Position numbers and translations under genes: made by a program
Source of the DNA: Chloroflexota bacterium
Lineage (GTDB): Bacteria; Chloroflexota; Anaerolineae; DTLA01
Direction: 5' to 3'
NCBI GenBank assembly: GCA_014874485.1
Contig: JADBJK010000036.1
Span: 1 to 64,000, forward strand
Length of the DNA stretch: 64,000 bases
The notes under the pieces: model-generated
Seen by the model: only the letters and a program-made list of their open reading frames with translations
What the model was told of the DNA's origin: nothing
Database searches by the model: none
Part shown: positions 34,463 through 42,709 of the stretch, piece by piece
Layout: every line of letters starts with the position of its first letter
Position numbering within the stretch: the stretch's first letter is position 1

Positions 34463-34492
34463 TTGGCAGGTTGCTTGTTCTCGTGCTATAAT
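34463..34492 (+). promoter_or_regulatory. Promoter of phd-vapC, TTGGCA-N18-TATAAT
   Basis: TTGGCA at 34463-34468, 18-bp spacer, TATAAT at 34487-34492. An ATG at 34498 lies 5 nt further on, but the antitoxin start at 34528 has a ribosome site and fits the family better. Confidence 0.65.
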
Positions 34493-34527
34493 TGTACATG
34501 AAGACTGCACATCTGGGGGATACCAAA

Positions 34528-34779
34528 ATGGACATACCGGTTGCCAAGGCGCGTGAGAGCCTGTCGCGCCTGCTCAACAAGGCCAGGACCCAGCCCGTCG
34601 TCATCAGCAGGCGCGGCAAGCCCGTCGGAGTGCTCGTGTCGCCCGAAGAATGGGAACGGCTGAGCCGCGTCCGCGCCTACCTGGACATGCTGCGCCTATC
34701 GCAGGCGCTGACCAACAGCGGCACGACCGCCCAGGAACTGCACCGTGCTTCGCGGGAGGAGTTGGAGGCGCGCGAATGA
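34528..34779 (+). CDS. Phd/YefM-family antitoxin
   Basis: An 83-residue antitoxin: N-terminal Phd fold (IPVAKARESLSRLLNKARTQPVVISRRGKPVGVLVSPEEWERL) and an acidic helical tail for toxin binding. GGGGGA lies 8 nt before the ATG. It overlaps the PIN toxin by 4 bp (ATGA). Operon autorepression is typical of the family. Confidence 0.9.
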   Translation: MDIPVAKARESLSRLLNKARTQPVVISRRGKPVGVLVSPEEWERLSRVRAYLDMLRLSQALTNSGTTAQELHRASREELEARE

Positions 34780-35195
34780 TCGCCGATGCCAGCGTCATCC
34801 TGGCGGCCTTCTTCCCCGACGAGCGCCAGCAGAACGCCCAGGCGCTCCTGCGCGAGCACGTCCTGGGCCGCGTGAGGCTGGCCTCGCCAACGTTCCTGTT
34901 GTACGAACTGACCAACGCGGTAACCCTGGCGGCGCGGCGGGGGCGAATCGGGGAGAACGACGCCGGCGCCATCCTGGAATCGGTGGAGGGGGTGGGGATT
35001 GAACTCCTGCCCGTGGACTGGCGTCGGGTGTTGCGGCTGGCCCTGCGGTTCGGGTGCACCGCCTGCGATGCCGCGTACCTGGCGGCGGCCGAGGAGCGGG
35101 GCGAGCCCCTGATCACCAACGACCGCCGCCTGTTCAACCTGGTGCACAGCGAACTGGCCTGGGTGCGCTGGCCTGGGGAGGCAGGCGGCGTGTAA
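34776..35195 (+). CDS. vapC: PIN-domain toxin (VapC type)
   Basis: A 139-residue PIN ribonuclease starting MIADASVILAAFFPDE (first Asp at residue 4), with YELTNAV (Glu), CTACDAAYLAAAEERG (Asp) and ITNDRRL (Asp) in the order expected for the four-acid active site. Paired by a 4-bp overlap with the Phd-type antitoxin. Its sequence is not close to the PIN toxin at 13042-13416. Confidence 0.92.
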   Translation: MIADASVILAAFFPDERQQNAQALLREHVLGRVRLASPTFLLYELTNAVTLAARRGRIGENDAGAILESVEGVGIELLPVDWRRVLRLALRFGCTACDAAYLAAAEERGEPLITNDRRLFNLVHSELAWVRWPGEAGGV

Positions 35196-35263
35196 GGCCC
35201 GGCGGCCCGGGAGCGCGAAGGCCAGCGGCTGAGCCGCGTTCGGAGAATCGTGAGGAAGAGCCC

Positions 35264-36769
35264 ATGCCTAACCACACTGTTCTGATTATCGGCGCAGGGC
35301 TAGCCGGCCTATCGGCGGGCATCCACGCCCAGCGCAACGGGTATCAAGCCCATATCCTGGAGCACCATTCCCAGCCGGGGGGTCTGGCAGCGTGGTGGCA
35401 CCGGGGAGGCTACCTTATTGACGGCGGCATCCACTTCCTGATGGGCCACCGGCCCGACTCGCCGCTGTATCCCCTGTACCGCGAGGTCGGCGCGCTCCCA
35501 GGCGAGGGTACGGTGGACATGAGCACCTACGGGCGGTTCATCCACGAACCGTCCGATCGCGTGGTAGATGTAACCGGCGACTTGGCCCGGCTTGCCCGCG
35601 ACCTCAAAACCCTAGCGCCAGAGGATGCCCGCATCGTTGACGAACTGATGGCGGGTGTGCGTGCCCTGCGAGGGCCAGCAATGTGGAGCATCGGCTTCGG
35701 CGACCCACCCGAACTGGCCAAGCCGCTGGACTCCTTGAAGACGCTTTGGGCCATGCGGAGGGCAGGGAGGTACTTCATCGGCAAGTTCAATCGCCCCGTT
35801 GCCCACTACACCCCCGCCGTGCGCAATCCATTGCTGCGCGCCTTCCTGGAAACCCTGTTCATGCCTGAGGTGCCCGTCTGGTTCGTTTTTATGCTGCTGG
35901 CGCTGCTGGCCGATGGGCAACTCGCGCTCCTGCCGAGTGGATGCAAAGGTTTCATCCTGCCGATGGAGCGGCGTTTCAGAGAACTGGGCGGCGAGATCTC
36001 CTACCGCGCCACCGTGGAGAAGATTCTAGTGGAAAACGGGCGCGCTGTCGGCGTGCGGTTGGCCGACGGGACGGAACACCGCGCCGACGCGGTCATCTCC
36101 GCTGCCGACAGCCGCGCCACCCTCTACGACATGCTGGACGGGCGATTCGTGGACAGCACCTGGGCCGAACGCTACCGCACGTGGAAGACCGTAAATCCCG
36201 TCCTCATGGTCTCCTTCGGCGTGGCCCGCGAGTTCCCTGCAGAACCCTCGTCGCAAATCTGGTGGTTGCAGGCCCCGCTTGCCGTAGCGGACCGACCAGT
36301 CCACGCCATCAGCGTCCGCGTATTCAACTACGGCCCCGCGTTTGCGCCCCCTGGCAAGACCGTGATGCAAGTCATGCTGGACACTGACTGGGACTACTGG
36401 GCGACGTTGCGCCAGGACTACTCCCGTTACGCTGCGGAGAAGGAACGTATCGCCGCCGAGGTCCTTAGCCGGCTTGAAGCCCGTTACCCGGGCATTGGCG
36501 GGCTTGTGGAAATGACCGACGTGGCGACGCCATACACAACCTGGCGCTACACACGCAACTGGCGCGGCTCCATCATGGGCTGGCTGCCGTCGCCTGCGGC
36601 TATGATGACCCCCGTGCGCCGCACACTGCCGGGCCTTCGCAACTTCTACATGGCCGGTCAGTGGGTCATGCCCGGTGGAGGAGTGCCCACCTGCATCCTT
36701 TCTGGCCGCCAGGCAGTCCAACTGCTGTGCAAGGACAGCGGCAGGCGGTTCGTGGGCGGCGAGGGTTGA
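35264..36769 (+). CDS. FAD-dependent oxidoreductase of the phytoene desaturase/carotenoid isomerase type
   Basis: A 501-residue flavoprotein. The N-terminus has VLIIGAGLAGLSAGIHAQRNGYQAHILEHHSQPGGLAAWW (Rossmann motif and the PGG block, split here) and a second FAD motif near the C-terminus (LRNFYMAGQWVMPGGGVPTCILSGRQAV). This is the CrtI/CrtN/NAD(P)-binding amine-oxidase-like family, which desaturates or isomerises polyenes; no other carotenoid gene is adjacent, so the substrate is open. GAGGAAG precedes the ATG. Its stop lies 3 nt from the convergent radical-SAM-associated gene. Confidence 0.8.
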   Translation: MPNHTVLIIGAGLAGLSAGIHAQRNGYQAHILEHHSQPGGLAAWWHRGGYLIDGGIHFLMGHRPDSPLYPLYREVGALPGEGTVDMSTYGRFIHEPSDRVVDVTGDLARLARDLKTLAPEDARIVDELMAGVRALRGPAMWSIGFGDPPELAKPLDSLKTLWAMRRAGRYFIGKFNRPVAHYTPAVRNPLLRAFLETLFMPEVPVWFVFMLLALLADGQLALLPSGCKGFILPMERRFRELGGEISYRATVEKILVENGRAVGVRLADGTEHRADAVISAADSRATLYDMLDGRFVDSTWAERYRTWKTVNPVLMVSFGVAREFPAEPSSQIWWLQAPLAVADRPVHAISVRVFNYGPAFAPPGKTVMQVMLDTDWDYWATLRQDYSRYAAEKERIAAEVLSRLEARYPGIGGLVEMTDVATPYTTWRYTRNWRGSIMGWLPSPAAMMTPVRRTLPGLRNFYMAGQWVMPGGGVPTCILSGRQAVQLLCKDSGRRFVGGEG

Positions 36770-36772
36770 CCG

Positions 36773-37435
36773 CTACCCCACCATCACCGCCGTGCGCTCC
36801 AGGCCGCGCGCCGAATCCCACAACCCCAGCGACTTCAGCACCTCGTCGGGCCGGCCCGTCCCCTGCGGCCCCGACTTGACCCGCATCCCCACGACGAACC
36901 GCCCCTCGGTCTGCCCCACGACCCACAGGTGCTCCACCAGCGGCCGCAGGTCGTACTCGCCCGCGCGGCCCTTGCGCTCCCGCTGCCGCACCACCGACCC
37001 CTGCACCAGCCACGCCCGCAGGCGCGCCTCCAAATCCGCCGCGGGGCCGCCCCACTCCACGCGGGCCTGGTACTCCACCGTCGCAGGCAGCGACATCAGC
37101 GCCGGCTCCGTCAGGGTCACCTCGGCGACGCCGAAGACCTCCACGCCGGCGGGCAGCACCGCGTTGAGCCTCCGCAGGGCCTCGCGCGGGTCCAGGCGCG
37201 CCGTCAGGAACAGGTCCACCTTCTCGGCGCGGCTGGTAACGCCCGTGGGCAACGGGCAGGCCAGGGCGATCCTGGGGCGCGGGTTGAACCCCTGGGTGTG
37301 GGCGATGGGCAATCGGGCGCGGCGACAGGCCCGCTCCCACAGGCGCATCATGTCCAGGTGGGACACGAACCGAAGCGGCTCGCCCTTGGCGTAGTCCAAC
37401 CGCAGCCGCTGCACCGCCGGAGCGTCTAGGGACAT
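36773..37435 (-). CDS. TIGR03936 radical-SAM-associated protein (DUF2344)
   Basis: A 220-residue protein of TIGR03936, found next to or fused with TIGR03960 radical SAM proteins. Typical blocks: LRLDYAKGEPLRFVSHLDMMRLWERACRRARLPIAHTQGFNPRPR (split here) and LTARLDPREALRRLNAVLPAGVEV. The function is not established; the pair is often near ribonuclease G and L21 genes, absent here. The start at 37435 overlaps the radical SAM gene by 10 bp, indicating translational coupling. Confidence 0.9.
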   Translation of the reverse strand: MSLDAPAVQRLRLDYAKGEPLRFVSHLDMMRLWERACRRARLPIAHTQGFNPRPRIALACPLPTGVTSRAEKVDLFLTARLDPREALRRLNAVLPAGVEVFGVAEVTLTEPALMSLPATVEYQARVEWGGPAADLEARLRAWLVQGSVVRQRERKGRAGEYDLRPLVEHLWVVGQTEGRFVVGMRVKSGPQGTGRPDEVLKSLGLWDSARGLERTAVMVG

Positions 37436-39276
37436 AGCGCCGTCCCTCCCGCCAGCGGCAGCGCCGCATTGACCCCGCACCCCACGCACCCCTCGCGGCA
37501 GTCGGGGGTGGGCGTCGCCGCGCGGCACCGTTCCCGCTCGCGCCACAGGAACTCCTTGCGCACGCCGATGTCAATGTGGTCCCAGGGCAGCGCCTCGTCC
37601 CGGCTGCGCGGCCTGCGTCCGTAGAACTCGGGCGACAGGCCCGCGTCGCGCCAGGCTTGCTCCCACGCCTCGGGCCGGTAGGCGTCGCCCCAGGCGTCAA
37701 ACCGCGCGCCCAGTTGCCATGCCCGGTGGATGACCTCGCCCACGCGCCGGTCGCCGCGCGACAGCGCCGCCTCCAGCAGCGTCGTGCCCGGATCGTGCCA
37801 CGAGAACCGCACGCCCTTGACCCGCAGCCCGCGCCTGAGGATGTCCAGGCGGCGACGCAGCGTCTCGTCGTCCACCAGCGCCTCCCACTGGAACGGCGTG
37901 TGCGGCTTCGGGACGAAGGTCGCCACGCTGACCGAGACCTCGGCGCGGCCCCCGCGATGGCGCCGCCCCACCGCCACCACCTTCTTGACCAGGTCGGCGA
38001 TGGCCTCCACGTCCTCGTCGGTCTCGGTGGGCTGGCCCACCATGAAGTACAGTTTGATGCGGTCCCAGCCGGTGCCGAAGGCCGCCTCTGCGGTGCGGAG
38101 CAGGTCCTCTTCGGAGACCTTCTTGTTGATGGCGTCGCGGAGCCGCTGGCTTCCGGCCTCCGGCGCGAAGGTCAGGCCCGTCTTGCGCGTCGTCTGCACC
38201 ATCTCGGCCAGGCGCACCGAGAAGGCATCGGCCCGCAGGCTGGGCAGCGAGATGGAGACCCCCAGCGGCCCGCACCGCTCGGCCAGCGCCCGCACCACGT
38301 CCTCAATCTGGCTGTGGTCGCTGGAACTCAACGACACCAGCGAGATTTCCTCGTGCCCCGTCGCCAGCAGCATCTCGTCCGCCGCCCGCACGATTTCGTC
38401 CACCGTCCGCTCGCGCACGGGGCGATAGATGGTGCTGGCCTGGCAGAAGCGGCAGCCCTGGGTGCAGCCCCGCTGGATTTCCAGCATGGCCCGGTCGTGT
38501 ACCGTCTCTATGTACGGCACGATGAGGCGCGTGGGCGGCGGGGGGAGCGCGGGCACGACCCGCTTGACCACCCGTGCGGGCACGTCGGGCGCAATCGGCA
38601 CGGTGCGCGCCAGTCGCCCGTCGGCGTGGTACTCGGCGGCGTACAGCGAGGGCACATAGATGCCGCCGAGGCGCGCGGCCTGGCGCAGGAAATCGGCCTT
38701 CGGGGGCCTGCCAAACGCCGCCCCGCGCTTCCACTCGGCGTACAGGCGCACCAGTTCCAGCAGCGCCTCCTCGCCCTCGCCGATGACGAACAGGTCAAAG
38801 AACGCGGCCATCGGTTCTGGGTTGTACGCCCCGCTGCCGCCCGCGATGACCAGCGGGTCTTCGGGGCGGCGCTCCGCGGCCAGCGGCGACATCCCCCCAA
38901 GCGACAGGATGGTGAGCGCGTTGGTGTAGTTCAGTTCGTAGGGCAGGCTGACGCCCACGATGTCAAAATCCGTCAGCGCGTGGCGTGTCTCCAGCGAGTA
39001 CAGGGGCAGGCCCGCGCGGCGCAGGCGCTCCTCCATGTCCAGCCACGGGGCGTACACCCGCTCGCACAGGATGTCGGGCTGGCGGTTCAGGATATCGTAC
39101 AGGATCATCAGCCCCAGGTTGGACATGCCGATCTCGTAGGTATCGGGATACGCCAGCGCCACCTTGACGGGCGTGGACTCCCAATCCTTGACGACGCTGT
39201 TCCACTCGCCGCCCGTGTACCGCCCCGGCTTCTCCACCTCACGCAGGATGGCTTCCAAATCGGACACGATGCTCAT
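37426..39276 (-). CDS. TIGR03960 B12-binding-domain radical SAM protein
   Basis: A 616-residue radical SAM protein. An N-terminal cobalamin-binding-like domain (VALAYPDTYEIGMSNLGLMILYDILN, split here) precedes the radical SAM core with the CxxxCxxC cluster RGCTQGCRFCQAS (about 290-302). A Cys-rich C-terminus (CREGCVGCGVN) may bind a further cluster. Reaction unknown. It sits between rodA and its TIGR03936 partner in a leftward cluster. ATG 39276 was chosen although its ribosome site is weak; an upstream TTG would add 15 residues. Confidence 0.9.
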   Translation of the reverse strand: MSIVSDLEAILREVEKPGRYTGGEWNSVVKDWESTPVKVALAYPDTYEIGMSNLGLMILYDILNRQPDILCERVYAPWLDMEERLRRAGLPLYSLETRHALTDFDIVGVSLPYELNYTNALTILSLGGMSPLAAERRPEDPLVIAGGSGAYNPEPMAAFFDLFVIGEGEEALLELVRLYAEWKRGAAFGRPPKADFLRQAARLGGIYVPSLYAAEYHADGRLARTVPIAPDVPARVVKRVVPALPPPPTRLIVPYIETVHDRAMLEIQRGCTQGCRFCQASTIYRPVRERTVDEIVRAADEMLLATGHEEISLVSLSSSDHSQIEDVVRALAERCGPLGVSISLPSLRADAFSVRLAEMVQTTRKTGLTFAPEAGSQRLRDAINKKVSEEDLLRTAEAAFGTGWDRIKLYFMVGQPTETDEDVEAIADLVKKVVAVGRRHRGGRAEVSVSVATFVPKPHTPFQWEALVDDETLRRRLDILRRGLRVKGVRFSWHDPGTTLLEAALSRGDRRVGEVIHRAWQLGARFDAWGDAYRPEAWEQAWRDAGLSPEFYGRRPRSRDEALPWDHIDIGVRKEFLWRERERCRAATPTPDCREGCVGCGVNAALPLAGGTALCP

Positions 39277-39330
39277 AGGGAAACTCAGATGCCTCGCAAC
39301 GGATGACTTCGCAGGGGGCAATCCCTGGGG

Positions 39331-40428
39331 CTAGGCGAAGTCCAGTTTCTTGTGCCTGAGCGCCACGCTCTGCACCAGCCCCAGCCCCAGCAGAAGCGAC
39401 AGCAGCGCGTTGTTGCCGAAACTCACGAACGGCAGCGGGATGCCCGTCGCCGGAATCAGCGCCATGTTCATGGCGATGTTGATGGCGGCCTGTACAAAGA
39501 TGTACACGGCCATCCCCACGGCGAGCAGTTCGCCAAACCGATCCCGCGCCACCCCCGCCACCCGGATGAGCCTCCACAGGAGCAGCCCGAACAGCGCGAA
39601 CAGCACCACCGCGCCCACAAACCCCAGTTCCTCGGCCAGGACAGAGAAGATGAAGTCGGTGTGGCGCACGCGCAGGAAGTGCAACTGGCTCTGGGTGCCG
39701 CTGGCGAACCCCTTGCCCAGCCAGCCCCCCGACCCGATGGCAATCATGGCCTGGCCCACGTTGTAGCCCGTGCCCTGGGGGTCGGCGGCGGGGTTGATGA
39801 ACGCCAGCACGCGCAGCCGCTGGTAGTCGTGCAGCGAGTACCAGATGGCCGGGGCGGCAACCAGGCCCGCGCCCGCCAACGCCCCCACGTAGGCCATGTT
39901 CACGCCCGCGACGGCGGCCATCCCCAGCCAGATGGCCCCCAGGAGCAAGGCCGTGCTCAGGTCGGGCTGCAAGTAGATGAGCATCATCGGCAGCAGCGCC
40001 GCGCCCAGCGACACCAGGAACACCCGCCCCGACTTGATGTCCTCACTGTGCTCGGCGAAGTAGCGCGCCAGGAAGATGACCAGCCCGAGTTTCGCAAATT
40101 CCGACGGCTGGAACAGCATGAACCCCAGGTCAATCCACCGCTGCGCCCCATGGGTAACGCGGCCGATGATGAGCACGGCCACCAGCGCCGCGATGACCAG
40201 CCCGTAGATGGCCCCCGTGATGGGCTCCAGCAGGCCGTAGTCCACCGTGGCCAGGGCGACCATCAGCACCAGCCCGATGACAATAAAGATGGCCTGGCGA
40301 CGCGTGCTGTCTTCCAGGCCTTCGGTGTTCCGGGTTGCGCTGTACACCATGGCCAGACCGATGACCAAAAGCAGGATCACGGCGGCCGTCAGCCAGAAGT
40401 CAAAATGACGCCACCTGAGTCTACCCAC
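39331..40428 (-). CDS. rodA: Rod shape-determining SEDS glycosyltransferase RodA
   Basis: A 365-residue polytopic SEDS protein with about ten helices that polymerises lipid II in cell elongation with a class B PBP. Visible SEDS motifs: GAQRWIDLGFMLFQPSEFAKLGLVIFLARYF (split here), LQPDLSTALLL, LAFINPAADPQGTGYNVGQAMIAIGSGG and IPATGIPLPFVSFG. Length favours RodA over FtsW. Start is GTG, overlapping minE by 8 bp. No mreBCD or PBP2 is in the window. Confidence 0.93.
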   Translation of the reverse strand: MGRLRWRHFDFWLTAAVILLLVIGLAMVYSATRNTEGLEDSTRRQAIFIVIGLVLMVALATVDYGLLEPITGAIYGLVIAALVAVLIIGRVTHGAQRWIDLGFMLFQPSEFAKLGLVIFLARYFAEHSEDIKSGRVFLVSLGAALLPMMLIYLQPDLSTALLLGAIWLGMAAVAGVNMAYVGALAGAGLVAAPAIWYSLHDYQRLRVLAFINPAADPQGTGYNVGQAMIAIGSGGWLGKGFASGTQSQLHFLRVRHTDFIFSVLAEELGFVGAVVLFALFGLLLWRLIRVAGVARDRFGELLAVGMAVYIFVQAAINIAMNMALIPATGIPLPFVSFGNNALLSLLLGLGLVQSVALRHKKLDFA

Positions 40429-40684
40429 TCCGCTTGCGCGCGCTCCTTTCCCGAAGTGGCATATCCACGATGAGCCGCTTGTTCTGTGTCAGGGTGATCT
40501 GCAGCCCCTCGCGGTCAATGTCCAGATACTTGGAGATGGTTGTAACCAAATCGTCCTTGATGCGCTCCAGGACGTCGGGCGACAACTTGACGCGGTCGTG
40601 AATCAGGACCAACTGCAAACGCTCTTTCGCGACCTGGCTGCTGGTGGGTTGCTTTCGTTTGAAGAGTTTGGCTATGGCGCTCAT
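40421..40684 (-). CDS. minE: Cell division topological specificity factor MinE
   Basis: An 87-residue MinE. The N-terminal membrane/MinD-binding helix region (SSQVAKERLQLVLIHDR) and the C-terminal dimer domain (LERIKDDLVTTISKYLDIDREGLQITL) match the family. It stimulates MinD ATPase to drive pole-to-pole oscillation. It follows minD after 75 nt and overlaps rodA by 8 bp. Confidence 0.95.
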   Translation of the reverse strand: MSAIAKLFKRKQPTSSQVAKERLQLVLIHDRVKLSPDVLERIKDDLVTTISKYLDIDREGLQITLTQNKRLIVDMPLRERSARKRSG

Positions 40685-40759
40685 CCCTTCCCCCTCGTGT
40701 AATCAGCGCTCCGTGCCTGCTGGGCCGGGCAAGGTGTCAGGATACGGTTGAACGACGCG

Positions 40760-41560
40760 CTAGTCCCCGCCGCGCACCATGCGCGCCAAGCGCGAGAAGA
40801 AGCCCTCTTCGCGTGCAGGCTGGTACATCGGAATGTCCTCGCCCATGATGCGCCGCGCGATGTTGTCCAGCGCCTGGGCCGCCGGCGAACGCCCGTCCAA
40901 CACGATGGGCGTCCCTCGGTTCGTGGAGATTACGATGGCCTCGTCCTCGGGGATGATACCCAGCAATTTGATGGCCAGAATCTCCACCACGTCTTCGGTG
41001 CTCAACATATCGCCACGCCGCACCATGTCGGGCTTCAGGCGGTTGATGATGAGGGAACCGGGGCCTTTCTCCTGCGCCTCTATGAGGCCGATGATGCGGT
41101 CGGCGTCGCGCACCGCCGAGACCTCGGGCGTGGTTACGATGATGACCTCGTCCGCGCCCGCAACGGCGTTTTGGAAGCCCTGCTCAATCCCTGCCGGCGA
41201 GTCTATGAGCGCGTAGTCAAATTCGCGGCGGAGTTGCTCGCAGACCTGAATCATGTCCGCCGGGCTGACAGCGGTCTTGTCGCGGGTCTGAGCCGCGGGG
41301 AGCAGGTACAGTTCGTTGACGCGGCGGTCGCGGATGAGCGCCTGGCGCAGGCGGCAGACGCCTTCCACCACATCCACCAGGTCGTACACGATGCGGTTTT
41401 CCAGGCCCATGACGACATCCAGGTTCCGCAAGCCGATGTCGGCATCCACGACGGCAACGCGTTGGCCGTGCTGCGCCAGCGCCATGCCGAGATTCGCGGT
41501 TACAGTGGTCTTCCCAACGCCGCCCTTTCCAGAGGTTATGGTGATCACTTTGCCCGGCAT
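40760..41560 (-). CDS. minD: Septum site-determining ATPase MinD
   Basis: A 266-residue MinD: deviant Walker A SGKGGVGKTTVTANLG (about 10-25), VVDADIGLRNLDVVMGLE, LIDSPAGIEQGFQNA, and a C-terminal amphipathic membrane-targeting helix (FFSRLARMVRGG). The start at 41560 was chosen over an upstream frame for its fit with the family (MPGKVITITSGKGG). It recruits MinC to the membrane to block FtsZ away from midcell. Confidence 0.96.
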   Translation of the reverse strand: MPGKVITITSGKGGVGKTTVTANLGMALAQHGQRVAVVDADIGLRNLDVVMGLENRIVYDLVDVVEGVCRLRQALIRDRRVNELYLLPAAQTRDKTAVSPADMIQVCEQLRREFDYALIDSPAGIEQGFQNAVAGADEVIIVTTPEVSAVRDADRIIGLIEAQEKGPGSLIINRLKPDMVRRGDMLSTEDVVEILAIKLLGIIPEDEAIVISTNRGTPIVLDGRSPAAQALDNIARRIMGEDIPMYQPAREEGFFSRLARMVRGGD

Positions 41561-41583
41561 CCTCGGACTCTCCTTTCCGACTC

Positions 41584-42246
41584 TCACGGCTCCCAGGGTT
41601 CGGCCACAATTTCCGCACCCCGCACACGTGCGACTTCAGGGCGCGCCTTTTGCTTTGTCCTGTTGGATTCGGGGGAGCGCGCAATGTTCCCGCTGATCCG
41701 CAACTGCATGGGCTGCAATTGCAGGGCGCACACGACCGCCGAGTCATCCCCCATCGCGCCCGCATGGACGGTGCCCCGCAACTTGCCCCACACGATGATG
41801 TCGCCGCCCGCCACGATCTCGGCTCCCGGGTTCACGTCGCCGATCACCACCACATGGCCGGGGTAACGGACGCTCTGGCCTGACCGTAGCGTCCGCCGCA
41901 CGATGACCGCAGGCTCCTGCCCGGCCTCCAAATCGGATGGAGCCTCCTCTGGCGGGGATGCCGACGCCAGGCCCAGTTCGCGGGCAGCGGCGCGGGTCAT
42001 CGGCGACTGGCTGATGACGGCCCAGATGGTGATGCCGAGTTCGCCGAGCACGTCGCAAATCTGCTGCAGGTCGGCGCGGGTCATGGGGCGGCTGCCCACG
42101 GCCAGCGCCACCTTGCCGCCCTGGAAGAACCCGGGCGAACGATTCAACTGCGCGCGGAGGTCGGCCAACAGCAAGGGAAGGTCGCCCGCGCCCAGGCTCA
42201 CCAGAAGCCCGTCGCGCGTGCCTTTGATCTTGACGCCATCCGCCAT
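41584..42246 (-). CDS. minC: Septum site-determining protein MinC
   Basis: A 220-residue MinC, an FtsZ polymerisation inhibitor. The N-terminal domain (VKIKGTRDGLLVSLGAGDLPLLLADLRAQL, split here) is followed by the C-terminal beta-helix domain (RTLRSGQSVRYPGHVVVIGDVNPGAEIVAGGDIIVWGKLRGTVHAG, split) and the MinD-binding end. The start at 42246 fits the family and has GGGGGTG upstream. First gene of the minCDE-rodA cluster. Confidence 0.94.
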   Translation of the reverse strand: MADGVKIKGTRDGLLVSLGAGDLPLLLADLRAQLNRSPGFFQGGKVALAVGSRPMTRADLQQICDVLGELGITIWAVISQSPMTRAAARELGLASASPPEEAPSDLEAGQEPAVIVRRTLRSGQSVRYPGHVVVIGDVNPGAEIVAGGDIIVWGKLRGTVHAGAMGDDSAVVCALQLQPMQLRISGNIARSPESNRTKQKARPEVARVRGAEIVAEPWEP

Positions 42247-42359
42247 GGACACCCCCATGCGGGCAGTGCTCTGTCGCGCGGCCCATGAACCGAAATCGTC
42301 TCGCGTATAGAGTACCAATAGTTGCGCGAAAAGTCAAGTGGCACGGAAACGGCCCATGT

Positions 42360-42622
42360 GTGCATTTCCATTTTGGGGCGAGAACGACCGAATGCCGTTA
42401 GGTTGTCGCGCAGAATCTACCTCACCTATCCCCACCCCGGCCCTCCCCTTTCCTCTCCGCGCGCGGAGAGGAAAGGGGAGGGTATGGGAGGGGTTAGGTG
42501 AGGTCAAACAGCCCCTTCGCGGTGCAGCGGGCGGCGAAAGTGGATTTCGTTGATGGGGAGCGGCTCACCGCCCTGCTCCGACGTGCCCATTGCAGCAGGC
42601 TTGCCCCCAAACTGAAATGCAC
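42360..42622. mobile_element. MITE-like element, copy 2 (GTGCATTTC terminal inverted repeats)
   Basis: A 263-bp non-coding element beginning GTGCATTTCCATTTTGGGGC and ending GCCCCCAAACTGAAATGCAC. It is nearly identical to copy 1, including the internal palindrome and the conserved right half. It occupies most of the gap between minC and the antiporter gene and ends 11 bp before the -35 box of the antiporter promoter. Confidence 0.8.
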
Positions 42623-42633
42623 CCACGGCCCAC

Positions 42634-42662
42634 TTGTCTCGCTCCGCAAGTGCCGGTATAAT
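42634..42662 (+). promoter_or_regulatory. Promoter of the antiporter operon, TTGTCT-N17-TATAAT
   Basis: TTGTCT at 42634-42639, 17-bp spacer, TATAAT at 42657-42662; leader about 40 nt. Confidence 0.65.
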
Positions 42663-42709
42663 GGGCCGCGGTCTTCGCAACTCAGCATCGGCAATCCAGG
42701 AGTCGCTTC

